Made by a program: the position numbers and the translations under genes. The notes under the pieces were generated by a model, which made no database searches, was not told the DNA's origin, and saw only the letters and a program-made list of their open reading frames with translations. A stretch of DNA of 64,000 nt from Capniomyces stellatus (Eukaryota; Kickxellomycota; Harpellomycetes; Harpellales; Legeriomycetaceae), in the NCBI GenBank assembly GCA_001661515.1, contig LUVW01000026.1, forward strand, positions 112,781 to 176,780, written 5' to 3'. Below are positions 26,285-38,545 of this stretch, in pieces (the stretch's first letter is position 1; each line of letters begins with the position of its first letter).

Positions 26285-28829
26285 CAACTGCAACCATCTT
26301 TTCCTTGATTTTATTAATTTCTTTATACTTTTTTATCTTTTTACTATTAAGTTTTTTTATTTTAAAATACAACCTACTCTTTGCAAATTTAAACTAAATA
26401 AATATTTACAACTTTTGTGGTTGTTTTTACCACCAACTAAAAAAATATAATCATTGCTTGTGAACGAGTCTTTTTTTTTTTTTTTGAATTGAATTGAAGC
26501 TACTAATATTGTCTTCAATCTCCTTAATGAATGTACTCAATGCTGCTTATTGAGGCTTAGACCTCCTCCCCCTTTTTTGTCGTTGTTCTTGCTTTTATTT
26601 AACCAGAGTGTTCTAGTACAATGCAAACAAGCGGAATTGGTCAAGCACTTTTTTGGCGAGTAAAACTCGAAAAAAAATATAAAAAAATTAGAATTCGGAT
26701 ATTTGAAACCGTAATTGAAATTGTCAACATATAAATAAATGATTGCCCCAAAATCGCAAAGAAAGTGAAAGCGATTTGATGATTATTGCATAATTTAGAA
26801 TGTTTATTAATAAGCCTTTTTCCCTTAGTCTTGCTTTTGCCTTAGTCATGCTTTTGCCTAGTAATGATGGCCTGGATTTTCCCTGTTTATTTTCGATATG
26901 GATTTGGTAGTGAAATATTGGTTTAATATAGCGGTTTAAGGAAAGTGCAAGTAGCCGTTGAAGGATGGTTGAATTAAATACACCCACAGGGTAAGAGTCG
27001 GGGCTATGACTGCTGCTGCTGGATTATAAGTCCAAACTTTTCCATTCAAACTTATCATGCGTATATGTTATTTATGTTTTTTTTCCCAATCTTTTTCCCT
27101 CTCTCTTTTCTATTTTTTGATGCTTGGGGTTGGACCAGTACTAGTCATTTGATTCATACTTGTTTTTGGTTATTCGTTTGATTTGGTTTGGCGGTGGTAA
27201 TGACAAACGTCACCAGAAAATTACAATGTATTCAACTGAAAAGTGCTGGGGATGGTTAAAGTTTATAAGGTTTGATGGTATTGTCGTAGCTGTGGTGAAA
27301 AGGTTGCTGATATTATTTTATTTTATTTTATTTTACTTTACTTTGAATGACCAACACAACAGGTCCAACTTGGCTTGCAGTAGATTAGTAAACAATATGT
27401 CCAACTTGAATACTGTTGTTCAAAACCTCCAAGTTAAAATAAAAACCAAGAGTGTTAAAAAAGCAAGTTGGGCAACTTACCAATTGGATTTGATATTCTT
27501 CAAACTAAAGCTTGCATTCGGCCTATCTGAATTAAACAAAGCACTAGAAACGTTCACTTCAGGCCCAATTAGTGGGATTATAGATTTAATTGGTGGAGTG
27601 TGTTTTACTAAGTAGTAAAGTAATTACAGTGATACACAATTAGTTAATAAACGAAGGGTTTATATATCACTTTTTCACTAGTTTCCAGAAAAAAGAATAG
27701 TAATAAACCCCATTAAAAACCACTTTAACATTTGGTGTAAAGTGGCAATTTAACGATACTATAGAACTAAAACGAGCAAAAAAAAAAGGTGCAATAATAA
27801 AAGCATCGAAAGGAAAGAATACAAGTTCAAGTAAAATAAACACAACTTTATTATATTTAAAACAATAAAAAGCAAAGCAGCCGTTTTGAAGACTCGAGTT
27901 GAGGATTAGCAGAGAGCATATAGCAAAGAAAGTACAAGAAGAGTAAAAAAAAAAGAGTCTTGTGCAGATTTGAGCCAACATTTACAACTTTACCTTGTCA
28001 ATAGGTTAGTCTGAATTTTGAGTTGAAAAAGCTGGGCGCTGAAATTACATTGAAAACACTTTCAGAATCGCAGCAATCAAGAAAGGAAAGAATAAGGAAA
28101 GAAGGAAAGGAAGCAGTACGTCTGGCCCATGTTATAAGAGAAGCGACCACGTCTATTGAAACCAAAGTAGAGGGAATCTGATACCCAAATTAGCAAAAAG
28201 TAAAACGAGTGTTGGGAAAGTAAACCGTACAGACAAGAATAGCACACACCTGAATACGGATGTTGTTTGCTTATGGGTACGACTAGGACGAAGGCAAGTA
28301 GGGCAACCCAGGGGAGAGAAAAAGAATGAATAGTGTTGGTTAAATGATTATTTCTGAAATGTTAATGTAACAAAGTTGAAAGTTTTTTAAAGCTAAATGG
28401 ATTATTATTATTATTTTGTTAAATAGTATACAGCATAGGAGTATTGGTAAGAAAAAAAAAGAATAGAGCAGAGCTAATTGCGATACAAAAGTAAAGCGAA
28501 AAGAACACGCAAACATAAAAACAATTGGAAATACACGTTAGCAGTGGAAAGCTTGTACTATAGTAACCAAGCACAAAAAACAATCAGCTTTAAATAGACG
28601 AGGGTTGTGTGAATGAGCACTTGTATTTGTATACGTCGAAAGTAGCAAAAAGTATAGCAGCAGAACAAAGCAAGAGGCTGAAGAGTAAAGCGGGAAAGAA
28701 AAAAAACCGAGAAAGGTATATAAAGAGTGACAAGTAGCAAACAAGACGCGGTAATTGAAAAGAGGGTAATAGAGGGGGTAGCAGACTTGCAAGACTGTTG
28801 GTTTTTTTTTTTGTTTTGTTTTTGCATAA
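26285..28829. other. Intergenic region left of the ankyrin-DIL gene
   Basis: Mostly AT-rich non-coding DNA, including the phosphofructokinase 3' flank and a long A/G-rich leader before the ankyrin-DIL start at 28830. One short frame (27397-27615) is listed separately. A Phe-rich minus-strand frame at 27667-27981 looks compositional. Confidence 0.6.
27397..27615 (+). CDS. Possible small protein, 72 aa, unrecognised
   Basis: From the ATG at 27397 a 72-residue frame reads as an amphipathic, helix-like sequence (VVQNLQVKIK, LDLIFFKLKLAFGLSELN), in contrast to the Phe/Tyr-rich noise frames nearby. The frame stays open upstream to about 27160 but there it is low-complexity. I recognise no domain. 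It could be a genuine small gene, an exon of something larger, or chance. Confidence 0.25.
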   Translation: MSNLNTVVQNLQVKIKTKSVKKASWATYQLDLIFFKLKLAFGLSELNKALETFTSGPISGIIDLIGGVCFTK

Positions 28830-31079
28830 ATGATGGCCCAAAAGCACGAAGCTGTCAAAGTTGAAGCTATAAAAATGGCCAAGTTGCAAGATGTGGAGAG
28901 TAAGGAGGAGTATGCTAGCTCGGTGGACACCAAAGAGGAAACCCTAAGCGATACGGAAAAGCTAGAATCACAGAGCGTAGAAATAGAAGCAAGGGTGGGA
29001 GAGATGGAGAAGGAAAACAAAGAGGAAGCGGGGGCTAAAGGAGAAACAGGAGGGTCAAGGAGGCAAATAATGGAGGCAGAAAGGGATTCAACGCCGGATA
29101 CAGACTTGGACGAAGTGGAAGTAAGTAAGATGGAGAGCAAGTATTCAAGGAAAAATGACATGGAAGAGATAGATGTTCTAAGAAGTAGAAGGCTGACGTT
29201 GGAGGGGAAAAAGGCAGAGATGAACAAGATATTCAGAAACGCAGCGCTGAATGGGAAGCTAGAGAAGCTGGAGCAAATGTGGCGGGATTGGCACACGGCC
29301 GGGTGGATCGATGTGGATGGGCGGGATGTGGATGGACAGACAGCGTTGATATTTGCAAGTTGTTTTGGGCAACTTGACTGTCTACGATTTCTGCTGGAAA
29401 TTGGGGCGGATGTCAACATACAGGACGACAAGGGATGGTCGGCGCTGATGTGGGCAACAAACAACAACTATCACGAGGTGCTAAAAGAGCTGCTGAAACA
29501 TGGAGCATCACCGCTTACCAAGAGCAGCAGGGGTCATACAGCGATTAGTATAGCAAACACAAATGTGGCAAACACAAACAGGACAAATGCCCGGAAGAAC
29601 AGCGGGAGAAAGAGCAGTTCTGAGGAGTCAGGGGGATTAGGAGGCGAGAACTCAAACTCAAGAACGAGTTTAAGCGATAAGCTGAGGGACTTGACAATCA
29701 AAAAAAGAATGGACGACGGAATCACATTCTTTGAGAGTTTGGAGCTTCAGGAGGAGCTGAAAGTGAAAGAAAACGAGATGAATGCGTCACAAGTGTTGGA
29801 GCTGCTAAAGAACGAGTCTAGAGTAGAGGAGGATGACATTAAAGGCAGAAGGGGGAGAAGAAAGAGCAAGGGCAGCACAAGTAACAGCTTAGGAAATGTT
29901 GGCGAGGAGAATAACATTGGTAGAGATGTGCGGAGAGTGCACAGAAGAAGTTATGGTAAAGGGACGAGCAAAGAGAGCAAGAAATGCAATACCAATAATA
30001 GCAGCAGTAGTAGTAGTGGTAGTAGTAGTGGCGATGAGGGGGAAACATTTGATGAAGAGAATGCGAGGCATTTGGACTTTAATTGGGACGAGGTTCAGCC
30101 ACACCAAATGTACGCAGTTCCGCAGTATGAACTAGGCAAGTTTATTAGAAAGGTAGTTTTGGCAGTTGAGCCAAGAGCCAGGCTGGTGCAGCCAAACTCG
30201 TTGTTTATCCCCGCATCGATGCTGTTTTTGTCAATGAGATTTACAGTGAGTTTGGGGATTCCCGAGTCGTTTGAGCACTTTTTAAACGAGAGTATAGCAG
30301 CAATAGTACACACAATCCAGACGTCAAAGCAAAAGATAGCGGACTTGGCGTTTTGGATGGCTAATGTGCAGCTGCTAGAGTATTTTCTAGACAAGGACCC
30401 GAACTTGGCAGCAAAATCGGTGTTAGGGCGAAAAAGGTTGGTCAATTGTGCCAATGATGCGTACATTCTGCTGGTGAACAAGGTGCACGAGATCATAGAC
30501 GAGTGTCTTGACGAGTCGTTGCTGGATTATACCCGCGAGCCAGAGATGTTTTCGAATATTGAGTATGAGAAGGAGAAGCCGAGTGGTGGGCTTAGTGGGG
30601 CAAGGAGACTTTTGTTTTTTAGCCTGCGTGAGCCTGAACCAGCACCGTTGCCCAAGGATAAAAACGGGGTTCCCTTACTGAGAGAAAAGTCTAAAATCAA
30701 GAGCAGCACGCTTGAGATCAGCAAAAAGAGCATTGACTTGCGGCGAAGCGATGATGATGAGAAAAAGGCCAGTGCTGCTGCACCCCAGCAAACAGCCAAC
30801 GAAAACCCCGACAGCCAGACCAATGCGCTCAACAAGGCACGCAACAGACTGTCGTTTTTCTGGAGAACCGATTCAAAGCCGCTGCCTGCCATCAGCATCA
30901 CAGCAGACTCAGACCCCAGAGCCTCTCGGGAAAGTACCGGGGCTGATTCGGCTGCAAGTGCGGCATATCTGGGGCCAGAGGTGAAGCGCAGAAGCAAAGA
31001 GGAGGCAGATGGTGGGAAGTTGGCTGGACAGGCAGATGCAAAGGCAAACAGCGAGTCAAAGTCCCAGTCGCAGCCACCT

Positions 31080-31111
<32 letters not shown>

Positions 31112-32930
31112 AAAGCTTTCATTGTCTAGAGACTCACATGTAAGCGATAGAGACAGCGAGTTAAAGCGCGAGGAAGGACCGAATCCTAGGACCATTCTTA
31201 GCATTTTTGACGACCTGCTGAAGGTGCTGGATAAGTGTTACCTGCATCCAGGGGTAATCAAGACAATAATGTTGCAGCTGTTGTACTACTTGGGGGCTGA
31301 GATGTTCAACCACATGATAACCACACGGGAGTTTTGTTGCCGATCAAAGGCGCTTTCAGTTCGTCTAAACCTGACTATAATCACAGACTGGGTTAGGAAA
31401 AACCAAGCCAAAATGTTTGTCAAGAGCGAGGAAGTTGGACAGTTTTTTGAGCCGTTGGTTGAGCTGGTTCAGATCCTGCAAGTCATTACAAGTCTCAAGG
31501 ATCTAAACTCGTTTGTTGAGATAGTTAGTGGGTTTAAACACCTCAACGTTCTGCAGCTGGACATCATGATCAAGAATTACAGGTATGAGGTAGGAGAACC
31601 CCACGTGTCGCCCCAGATTATTTGTTACACCCAGCCGCCAGCCGCAAGAGTCCGCGAGCTGCAAAAGCTGCAGAAACCAGCCCCATCCGCAAAAAATAAA
31701 GTCAGTTACAGAAGCAGGATCAACGATGAACACGACTCCTTCAATCCCAGAACATCATTCAGCCATTACTACCCCCAGGACTCTAAACCCAACTCAAACT
31801 TCAACAAGCCACTCCCGCTAACCGACAACAAAGCCAAAAACCGCCGCTCCTACGTTGTTGGTTCCAGGCCCCTGGCTCTGCAGTCATCAACCCTGGTTTC
31901 CTTGCCTCTGAGGCCTGATGGTTCTGCCCAGTCTCTGGCTGTCGAGCAGTCCCGAGACGCTTTGGGCCTGTATCGGAACTCCCTGACTCGCCCCACAGGC
32001 GCTGTGAACTTGGACCTGGCCAACGACCTGACAATTCCGAATGAAAATCAGTTTCCAACTCTAAGCACCAACCTCAACAGCCCAGCTACGTTCAATCCAG
32101 GCCCTGCTCCTGCTGGCGACATCAGGCTCTCTGCCGAGTTTGTCAGAAACACCAGGCCACAGTCAATGCTTATCAGCCAGTCTATGCATTTTGACATAGC
32201 CTCAAACATCCATCCAGCCATCAACTCTCCCAACCTAATCAACATGGCTGACCCAATGAACGTTCCGGCTACTAGAAACTCAATTTCTGTTACTGATTCC
32301 AACATGATTCGCTCAACCTCGTCACACAACCCTTCAACCAACTCTGCTCAGCTAGTCCCCACTCAACCTTCAAGAAACCTCAGCACCTCGTTGCACCTCA
32401 TACCCCAACAACAACAACAACCACCACTAAACGACTCGCTTTCAACGCCTTCCTTGTACAACAACAACGTCCAAAACATCTCTGAACTAATGGATACCAA
32501 ACTTATAGCTGACCTCGACGTCCCTTCAATATCCTCGTACTTAAATTGGTGGAGATCTATTTCCAAAGAAAAGTCCAAGAATTTCCTTAAAACCAAGTCC
32601 CGCCTCCTGGCAAACTCAAACAATTCGACTTGCAAAATCGATGTTTCTTTTCCTCATTTCCCACTCACCGTCCAGCTTGTCAGAGACCCCAAAAATATCC
32701 GCATTTTCGTTGACCACCATGGAAATAAAGACTCCAATGGCTGCCTCTTGGATAGCGAGCCTGTAGATCCAACTGATACCAACATTAATCCCAACAATAA
32801 TCCCGAATCTAACTCGGAACCTAAAAGCAACGACTCTGATGCGTCAGGGTTGTCATTCTCCAACTTTTCTGTTGAGCTAACTCCTCTAGTTCCTAATTCC
32901 TTTTTTGCCGAATTAGACTCATTGTCCTGA
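28830..32930 (+). CDS. Ankyrin-repeat and DIL (dilute) domain protein, 1,366 aa
   Basis: The DIL domain is otherwise best known as the cargo-binding globular tail of class V myosins and in afadin. Here it is joined to ankyrin repeats without any motor, so the protein is probably an adaptor for membrane traffic or polarity. The acidic, charged N-terminus (1-130) leads to two or three ankyrin repeats (about 140-240; DGQTALIFAS, GWSALMWATNN). The DIL region runs from about 420 to 935: the first part has FWMANVQLLEYFL, and the second has QLLYYLGAEMFN and EPLVELVQILQV, matching myosin V tail landmarks. A low-complexity insert with eleven glutamines (about 750-760) splits the two parts. The C-terminus is Asn/Ser/Pro-rich. 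It is a single exon, and the first of two tandem ATGs is used. The role is inferred from domains only. Confidence 0.85.
31082..31111 (+). repeat. CAG repeat encoding polyglutamine
   Basis: About ten uninterrupted CAG triplets encode a glutamine run inside the low-complexity insert of the DIL region. Uninterrupted CAG is typically length-polymorphic. Confidence 0.9.
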
Positions 32931-34644
32931 TTTATTTAATCGCCGCACTTTTCACCCCCTTCTCCTCCTTTCACATTCTTTCTTTTTTTTCTTTCTTTTT
33001 TTTTTTTTGTATGTTCCTAAACCTAAAATTAACTTCCTAAATAAATTCCCTCTTGTCGACTTATTAGCTGTTTTGTTGTGTTACAATTTTCAATTGTGCA
33101 CATGTACAATTTTATCACCTATTTATTTTTAAGCAAAAGCGCTGAATTCACCTGTCTCCTGTCTCCTGTTTTTTTCTTTTCCTTTTGGGACTTCGGCGTT
33201 TTGCAGCCTATAAAAGAATCTAAACATAAAACAGTTCATTTTACCAAGTCCTGGTTTAAGCCAATGGTATGCTCTTTACATCACTAATATATTTTTTCAA
33301 TATATCTCTCTCGTGTAATCGATGGAAAAACATAGCACAAACAACATGGTCCTTTTAGGCTTATCGATATATAATTTCCCTCCATCCATTCATGCCCTTC
33401 TTTTACTTTGCTGCTGCTTTTTTTAATTAGTTACAAATTTACAGCAGTTTTAAACTTCAGTCTGCTCATTACAAATCCCTTTTCTTTATTACCAATTTCA
33501 TAGCTTTTCCAAACCCTTAATTCTCTTGTTTTTTATTTTCATTTTCTTACTTAGCAAACATTTCTCTGACAACACGTAATATTTATTTATTTATTTTTGC
33601 AAAAGCTAGGGTTATGGATAGCAAGATCTACAACTCCGCCCTTTTTTTTTCTTTTAAACGCTTGTAAATCTTTTCTAGAAATTAAACACTAAAGTTGTCA
33701 CATCATACAATCAATCTCTCATTACTTTGAATGGGTGCCACACCAACTTCATTCTGCTTTTTTTTTGTTCTTTCAGTGACTTTATTTCTGCATTTGTAAC
33801 GCATACTCGACAGTGTCAGCCGTGTATGTATTGTTCAGTTCTTACAACTTTCAGTCTATTTTGCCTGATGTTGACATTAACCAAAAAACCAGGCCAAATA
33901 ACACAAACGTTTCCTTATGTTTCTCTCTTCAGCCAACACATTACACATGAACTTTCCTATTCTCAGCTTGACATGTTTTTTATACTTTACTTTTGCCAAT
34001 ACCAAACACACTCACGCAACTATTGGTGGTGAAACATCACCAAATATCATTTCCTAATTGCAATCAGGTTAGTTTTGCGTCAGAGTAACTGCGCTAGTTA
34101 AACTTGGCATCTTCAGGTTACTCTTTGATACAACACATCTGGTATTTTCATCCCTGCTCTCATCGAGTGTCTAACAAACACACTCGCTTCCACTCATCTT
34201 GCCTTGCTTTATTTCAATTTACACGTCTGGTCCATTGTTTATTCTTTCCCCACTATTTTTGACAAGTGCAACATGGCTATGATTCCTGTTTTTGATTCAT
34301 GGATCACATTCCTTTCCAACTCCTTGTCATGCTCTTTTTTTTTCTTTTTTTTCTCTGCTTTCCTTCCTTTACCTTCTAATTTCCTTTTGACTCGAATCTT
34401 GATTCCAAGATCTGAAAAAATAATTATTAAAAGTAAGCCACCTTGCTTTAGATTAATTTGACCTTCCATTCTGCTGTTCTAGTGGTTTTAATTAGTGTTG
34501 GCAGAAACTGCAATATAAATGAGTGCAATTTATTCGTCAACGAGTTTTATTTTTTTAACTTTCTGCTTTTTCAAATTTAAAAAAAACAAGGTTAAATGCA
34601 ACTTTTCAATGATTTTGGTTGTTTTGTTTTCACTTTTTACAATC

Positions 34645-34700
34645 GCTACTATTACTATTACCATTACTATTACCATTACTATTACCATTACTATCGCTAT
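34645..34700. repeat. ATTACT/ATTACC microsatellite
   Basis: Alternating ACTATT and ACCATT hexamers, about nine units, in non-coding DNA. Confidence 0.8.
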
Positions 34701-35033
34701 TTTTTTTTTGACGACTTCAAAAATAAAGTCAACAAATTCTTTCCAAATGAATCGATTTGGTTCAGTTTAATTCTGGAAGTTAAATCAATTTTTAACAGCA
34801 TTTCTATTCGTGCTTTTAATTGATTAAAGAAATAACAATGCTAGTTTTGAGGTTACACGAATGGGGTTTAAAAAAAAAAAGCTGTCATTTCTATTATTGT
34901 TTATTTTTGCATTCGAAAAGCATTCATGTATAATCTGATTCTCCAAATGGTCAATGAATCGATAAAAGCAACAGAGCAAATAATCATGGAATCCCTCTAT
35001 TTTGGTTGGCCTCACTCGTTTCTTTTTTTGGAT

Positions 35034-35096
35034 ACACTTTGTTTTTCGTTTAGTACACATTGTTTTTCGTTTAGTATACATTGTTTTTCGTTTAAT
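35034..35096. repeat. Three tandem copies of a 21-bp unit
   Basis: Three consecutive 21-bp units of the form ACACATTGTTTTTCGTTTAGT differ by only a few bases, followed by a partial fourth. The unit is a multiple of three and stays open on both strands, but the flanking frames do not look coding. Confidence 0.85.
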
Positions 35097-35373
35097 ACAT
35101 TTTGCTTTTACTTCTTTTGACACTTTCTGTATTATTCGCTGTAGTTGCTTAATGCAGTCACTTTATAGGCATACGACAGATTCAAGCAGTGTCAAATTAA
35201 AATATAGGCAAAAGTATACAATAATTGTAAGCATTCTTGTACATAGTGAGCAAGTCCAAAAGCCTAATCAAATACTATCATAAAGATAACAGTTTTTTTA
35301 TTATTTATAAAAGAAATAGTAAATAGAAAAAAAAAAACAGCAAAGACAATTTTGAAAAAGATAACAAAAAAAG

Positions 35374-35380
35374 TATAAAT
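35374..35380 (+). promoter_or_regulatory. Candidate TATA box for enolase
   Basis: TATAAAT lies 163 bp upstream of the enolase ATG, in an A-rich region typical of highly expressed fungal glycolytic promoters. Confidence 0.4.
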
Positions 35381-35503
35381 ACACTCAAAAAAAACCTTTG
35401 GTTTAAAACTTTTATTTATTTACAATCAACTTTTAATCATTTTTACTCACCTGTAAAAATAATAATCAAGTAACTAATATTACACCATCGCGTGCAGTTT
35501 TAA

Positions 35504-36991
<1,488 letters not shown>

Positions 36992-37375
36992 ATACCTCAT
37001 GTATTTTTGTATTCCCCCTTTTTTTTATTTCGATTGATTTCTTTATAGCTTTTATGCCACTATTTATAAATAAGAGAAACGATTTGATCTAAACAATTAC
37101 ACTCGATTGTTGACACAAAACATCATGTTTTCAATAAATAATACGTTTATCTTTAACCTTTTTTTTTAAATGAATAATAATTATAAAGTGCGTTAAATTT
37201 GTTGCTAGCCTTCCCGCAAGCGTAGCGCTCATAGCCTCAGTTCTGATTATTAAATCTCAAAACCCCATTGCACATTTATGCCGTTTTATTCTTAAAGTTG
37301 TTGCAATTTTAAAAGTAAAAAAAATGCCAACTTGACTATCAGCATTCATAGCAGTGATTCTATAAGTTCATCAAA
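36992..37375. other. Short convergent intergenic region
   Basis: This 384-bp AT-rich stretch lies between the 3' end of enolase (plus) and the 3' end of the first GDSL gene (minus). I see no gene; it should hold both polyadenylation regions. Confidence 0.6.
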
Positions 37376-38545
37376 TCAAAACAAAGAGAAGCTGATGGCA
37401 AGAATAGAGAATACGGCGACTAGCGGAGCCTTATTGAATGCCATTGCACCTGAATTCTTATCTTCAGTGCCGGCAGCTAAAGTACTAAGATTTCCCTTGG
37501 CAGCCTCTGCGTTGTATGACTCGACATTGGTAACACCGGTGGTGTAGCTGTCGTTGCTGTACAGTATGTTTGACTTGGCCTTGACATCGGTGATGTTGTA
37601 TTTTTTGACAAGGTCAATAATAGACTCTTTAGTAATATTCAGTTTTGACCCCAATACCTCAGATGCGACCGCGCCAGCAATTGCATGAACTCTTGTTGTT
37701 GGGTGGATCCAATCAGCAAAAAGATAGTCATCAGAGTCTGGGCAGGATGATACAAGCACCTTATCCTTAACTGGGTAGCAACTTTCGTTCACATTTTTGA
37801 TGTTCATTGCCAATGATACCTCTGGGGTGCCAATGAGATGAAGCAACTCGTAAAAATCAAAGATCTTGACATATTCGACCTTATCTTTTTGTGCTGTTCC
37901 AAACTCGGTCACCTTGCTCAAAAGCTTGGCATTAGTGGCAGTTATGTATGCCGTGAATACCCTCAGAGCTGGTGCTGGCAATGTGTTGATTGCTGGTGTC
38001 AATACAACATCAGGGATGTTTGACACAATCACTCTCTTGTAACCAAAGCCGACCAATCGGCTTACGGATGTCATGATGTTTGATACTACCGAATCAGAAA
38101 ACTCGGTCATGTTTATGGCGCCGGTGGCCAGCAGCTGGGAGCCATCAAGGAAATCGTTTGAGCCAATTTCGATTGCTACAATGTCTTTGGCAATTGCTTT
38201 TGTTCCGTTCAAAGAGCCAAAAGTTTTCATGAAAGAGTCGATTTGGTCGGGGACACTTGGGATTGTGATGTTTTGCTTTGTGAACATGTTCACGCTGGTG
38301 TTGTTTGATGTAGCACCACCCACGGCGTAGTTTACCAAGGTGAGGTTGTTGTAATGAGCCAAGTACTCGTTCCATACTGGTCCTGTTGAGAATCTCTTGT
38401 TCCACCAAGGAACTGGGAATGTTGCGTTATAGACATTTCCAATATCTGACAAGCTGTTTCCAAAAACGACAAGCTTATCTTTGGCCTCGGCAATGCTCAC
38501 CAAGCCTACTGCAAAAAGAGACAATATATTAACTGCTGATACCAT
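37376..38545 (-). CDS. Secreted GPI-type SGNH/GDSL hydrolase, paralogue 1 (389 aa)
   Basis: A surface or cell-wall esterase/lipase of the SGNH superfamily, probably cleaving acyl or acetyl esters; the substrate is unknown. A signal peptide spans about residues 1-21. Block I is VFGNSLSDIGN with nucleophile Ser31, block II has the conserved Gly in YAVGGATSNN, block III has the oxyanion Asn in EIGSNDF, and block V is ADWIHPTTR with Asp278 and His281. GNSLSD stands in place of the usual GDSLSD. A Ser-rich C-terminus ends in a hydrophobic tail (LVAVFSILAISF) like a GPI signal. It is a single exon. This is the first of four same-strand paralogues and is most like paralogue 2. Gene-family assignment is strong; substrate and anchoring are inferred. 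Confidence 0.88.
   Translation of the reverse strand: MVSAVNILSLFAVGLVSIAEAKDKLVVFGNSLSDIGNVYNATFPVPWWNKRFSTGPVWNEYLAHYNNLTLVNYAVGGATSNNTSVNMFTKQNITIPSVPDQIDSFMKTFGSLNGTKAIAKDIVAIEIGSNDFLDGSQLLATGAINMTEFSDSVVSNIMTSVSRLVGFGYKRVIVSNIPDVVLTPAINTLPAPALRVFTAYITATNAKLLSKVTEFGTAQKDKVEYVKIFDFYELLHLIGTPEVSLAMNIKNVNESCYPVKDKVLVSSCPDSDDYLFADWIHPTTRVHAIAGAVASEVLGSKLNITKESIIDLVKKYNITDVKAKSNILYSNDSYTTGVTNVESYNAEAAKGNLSTLAAGTEDKNSGAMAFNKAPLVAVFSILAISFSLF

Noticed and set aside
27667..27981. Minus-strand frame of 104 codons, Phe-rich
   Set aside because: High Phe/Tyr content comes from A-rich plus-strand DNA; no membrane-protein topology or start context.
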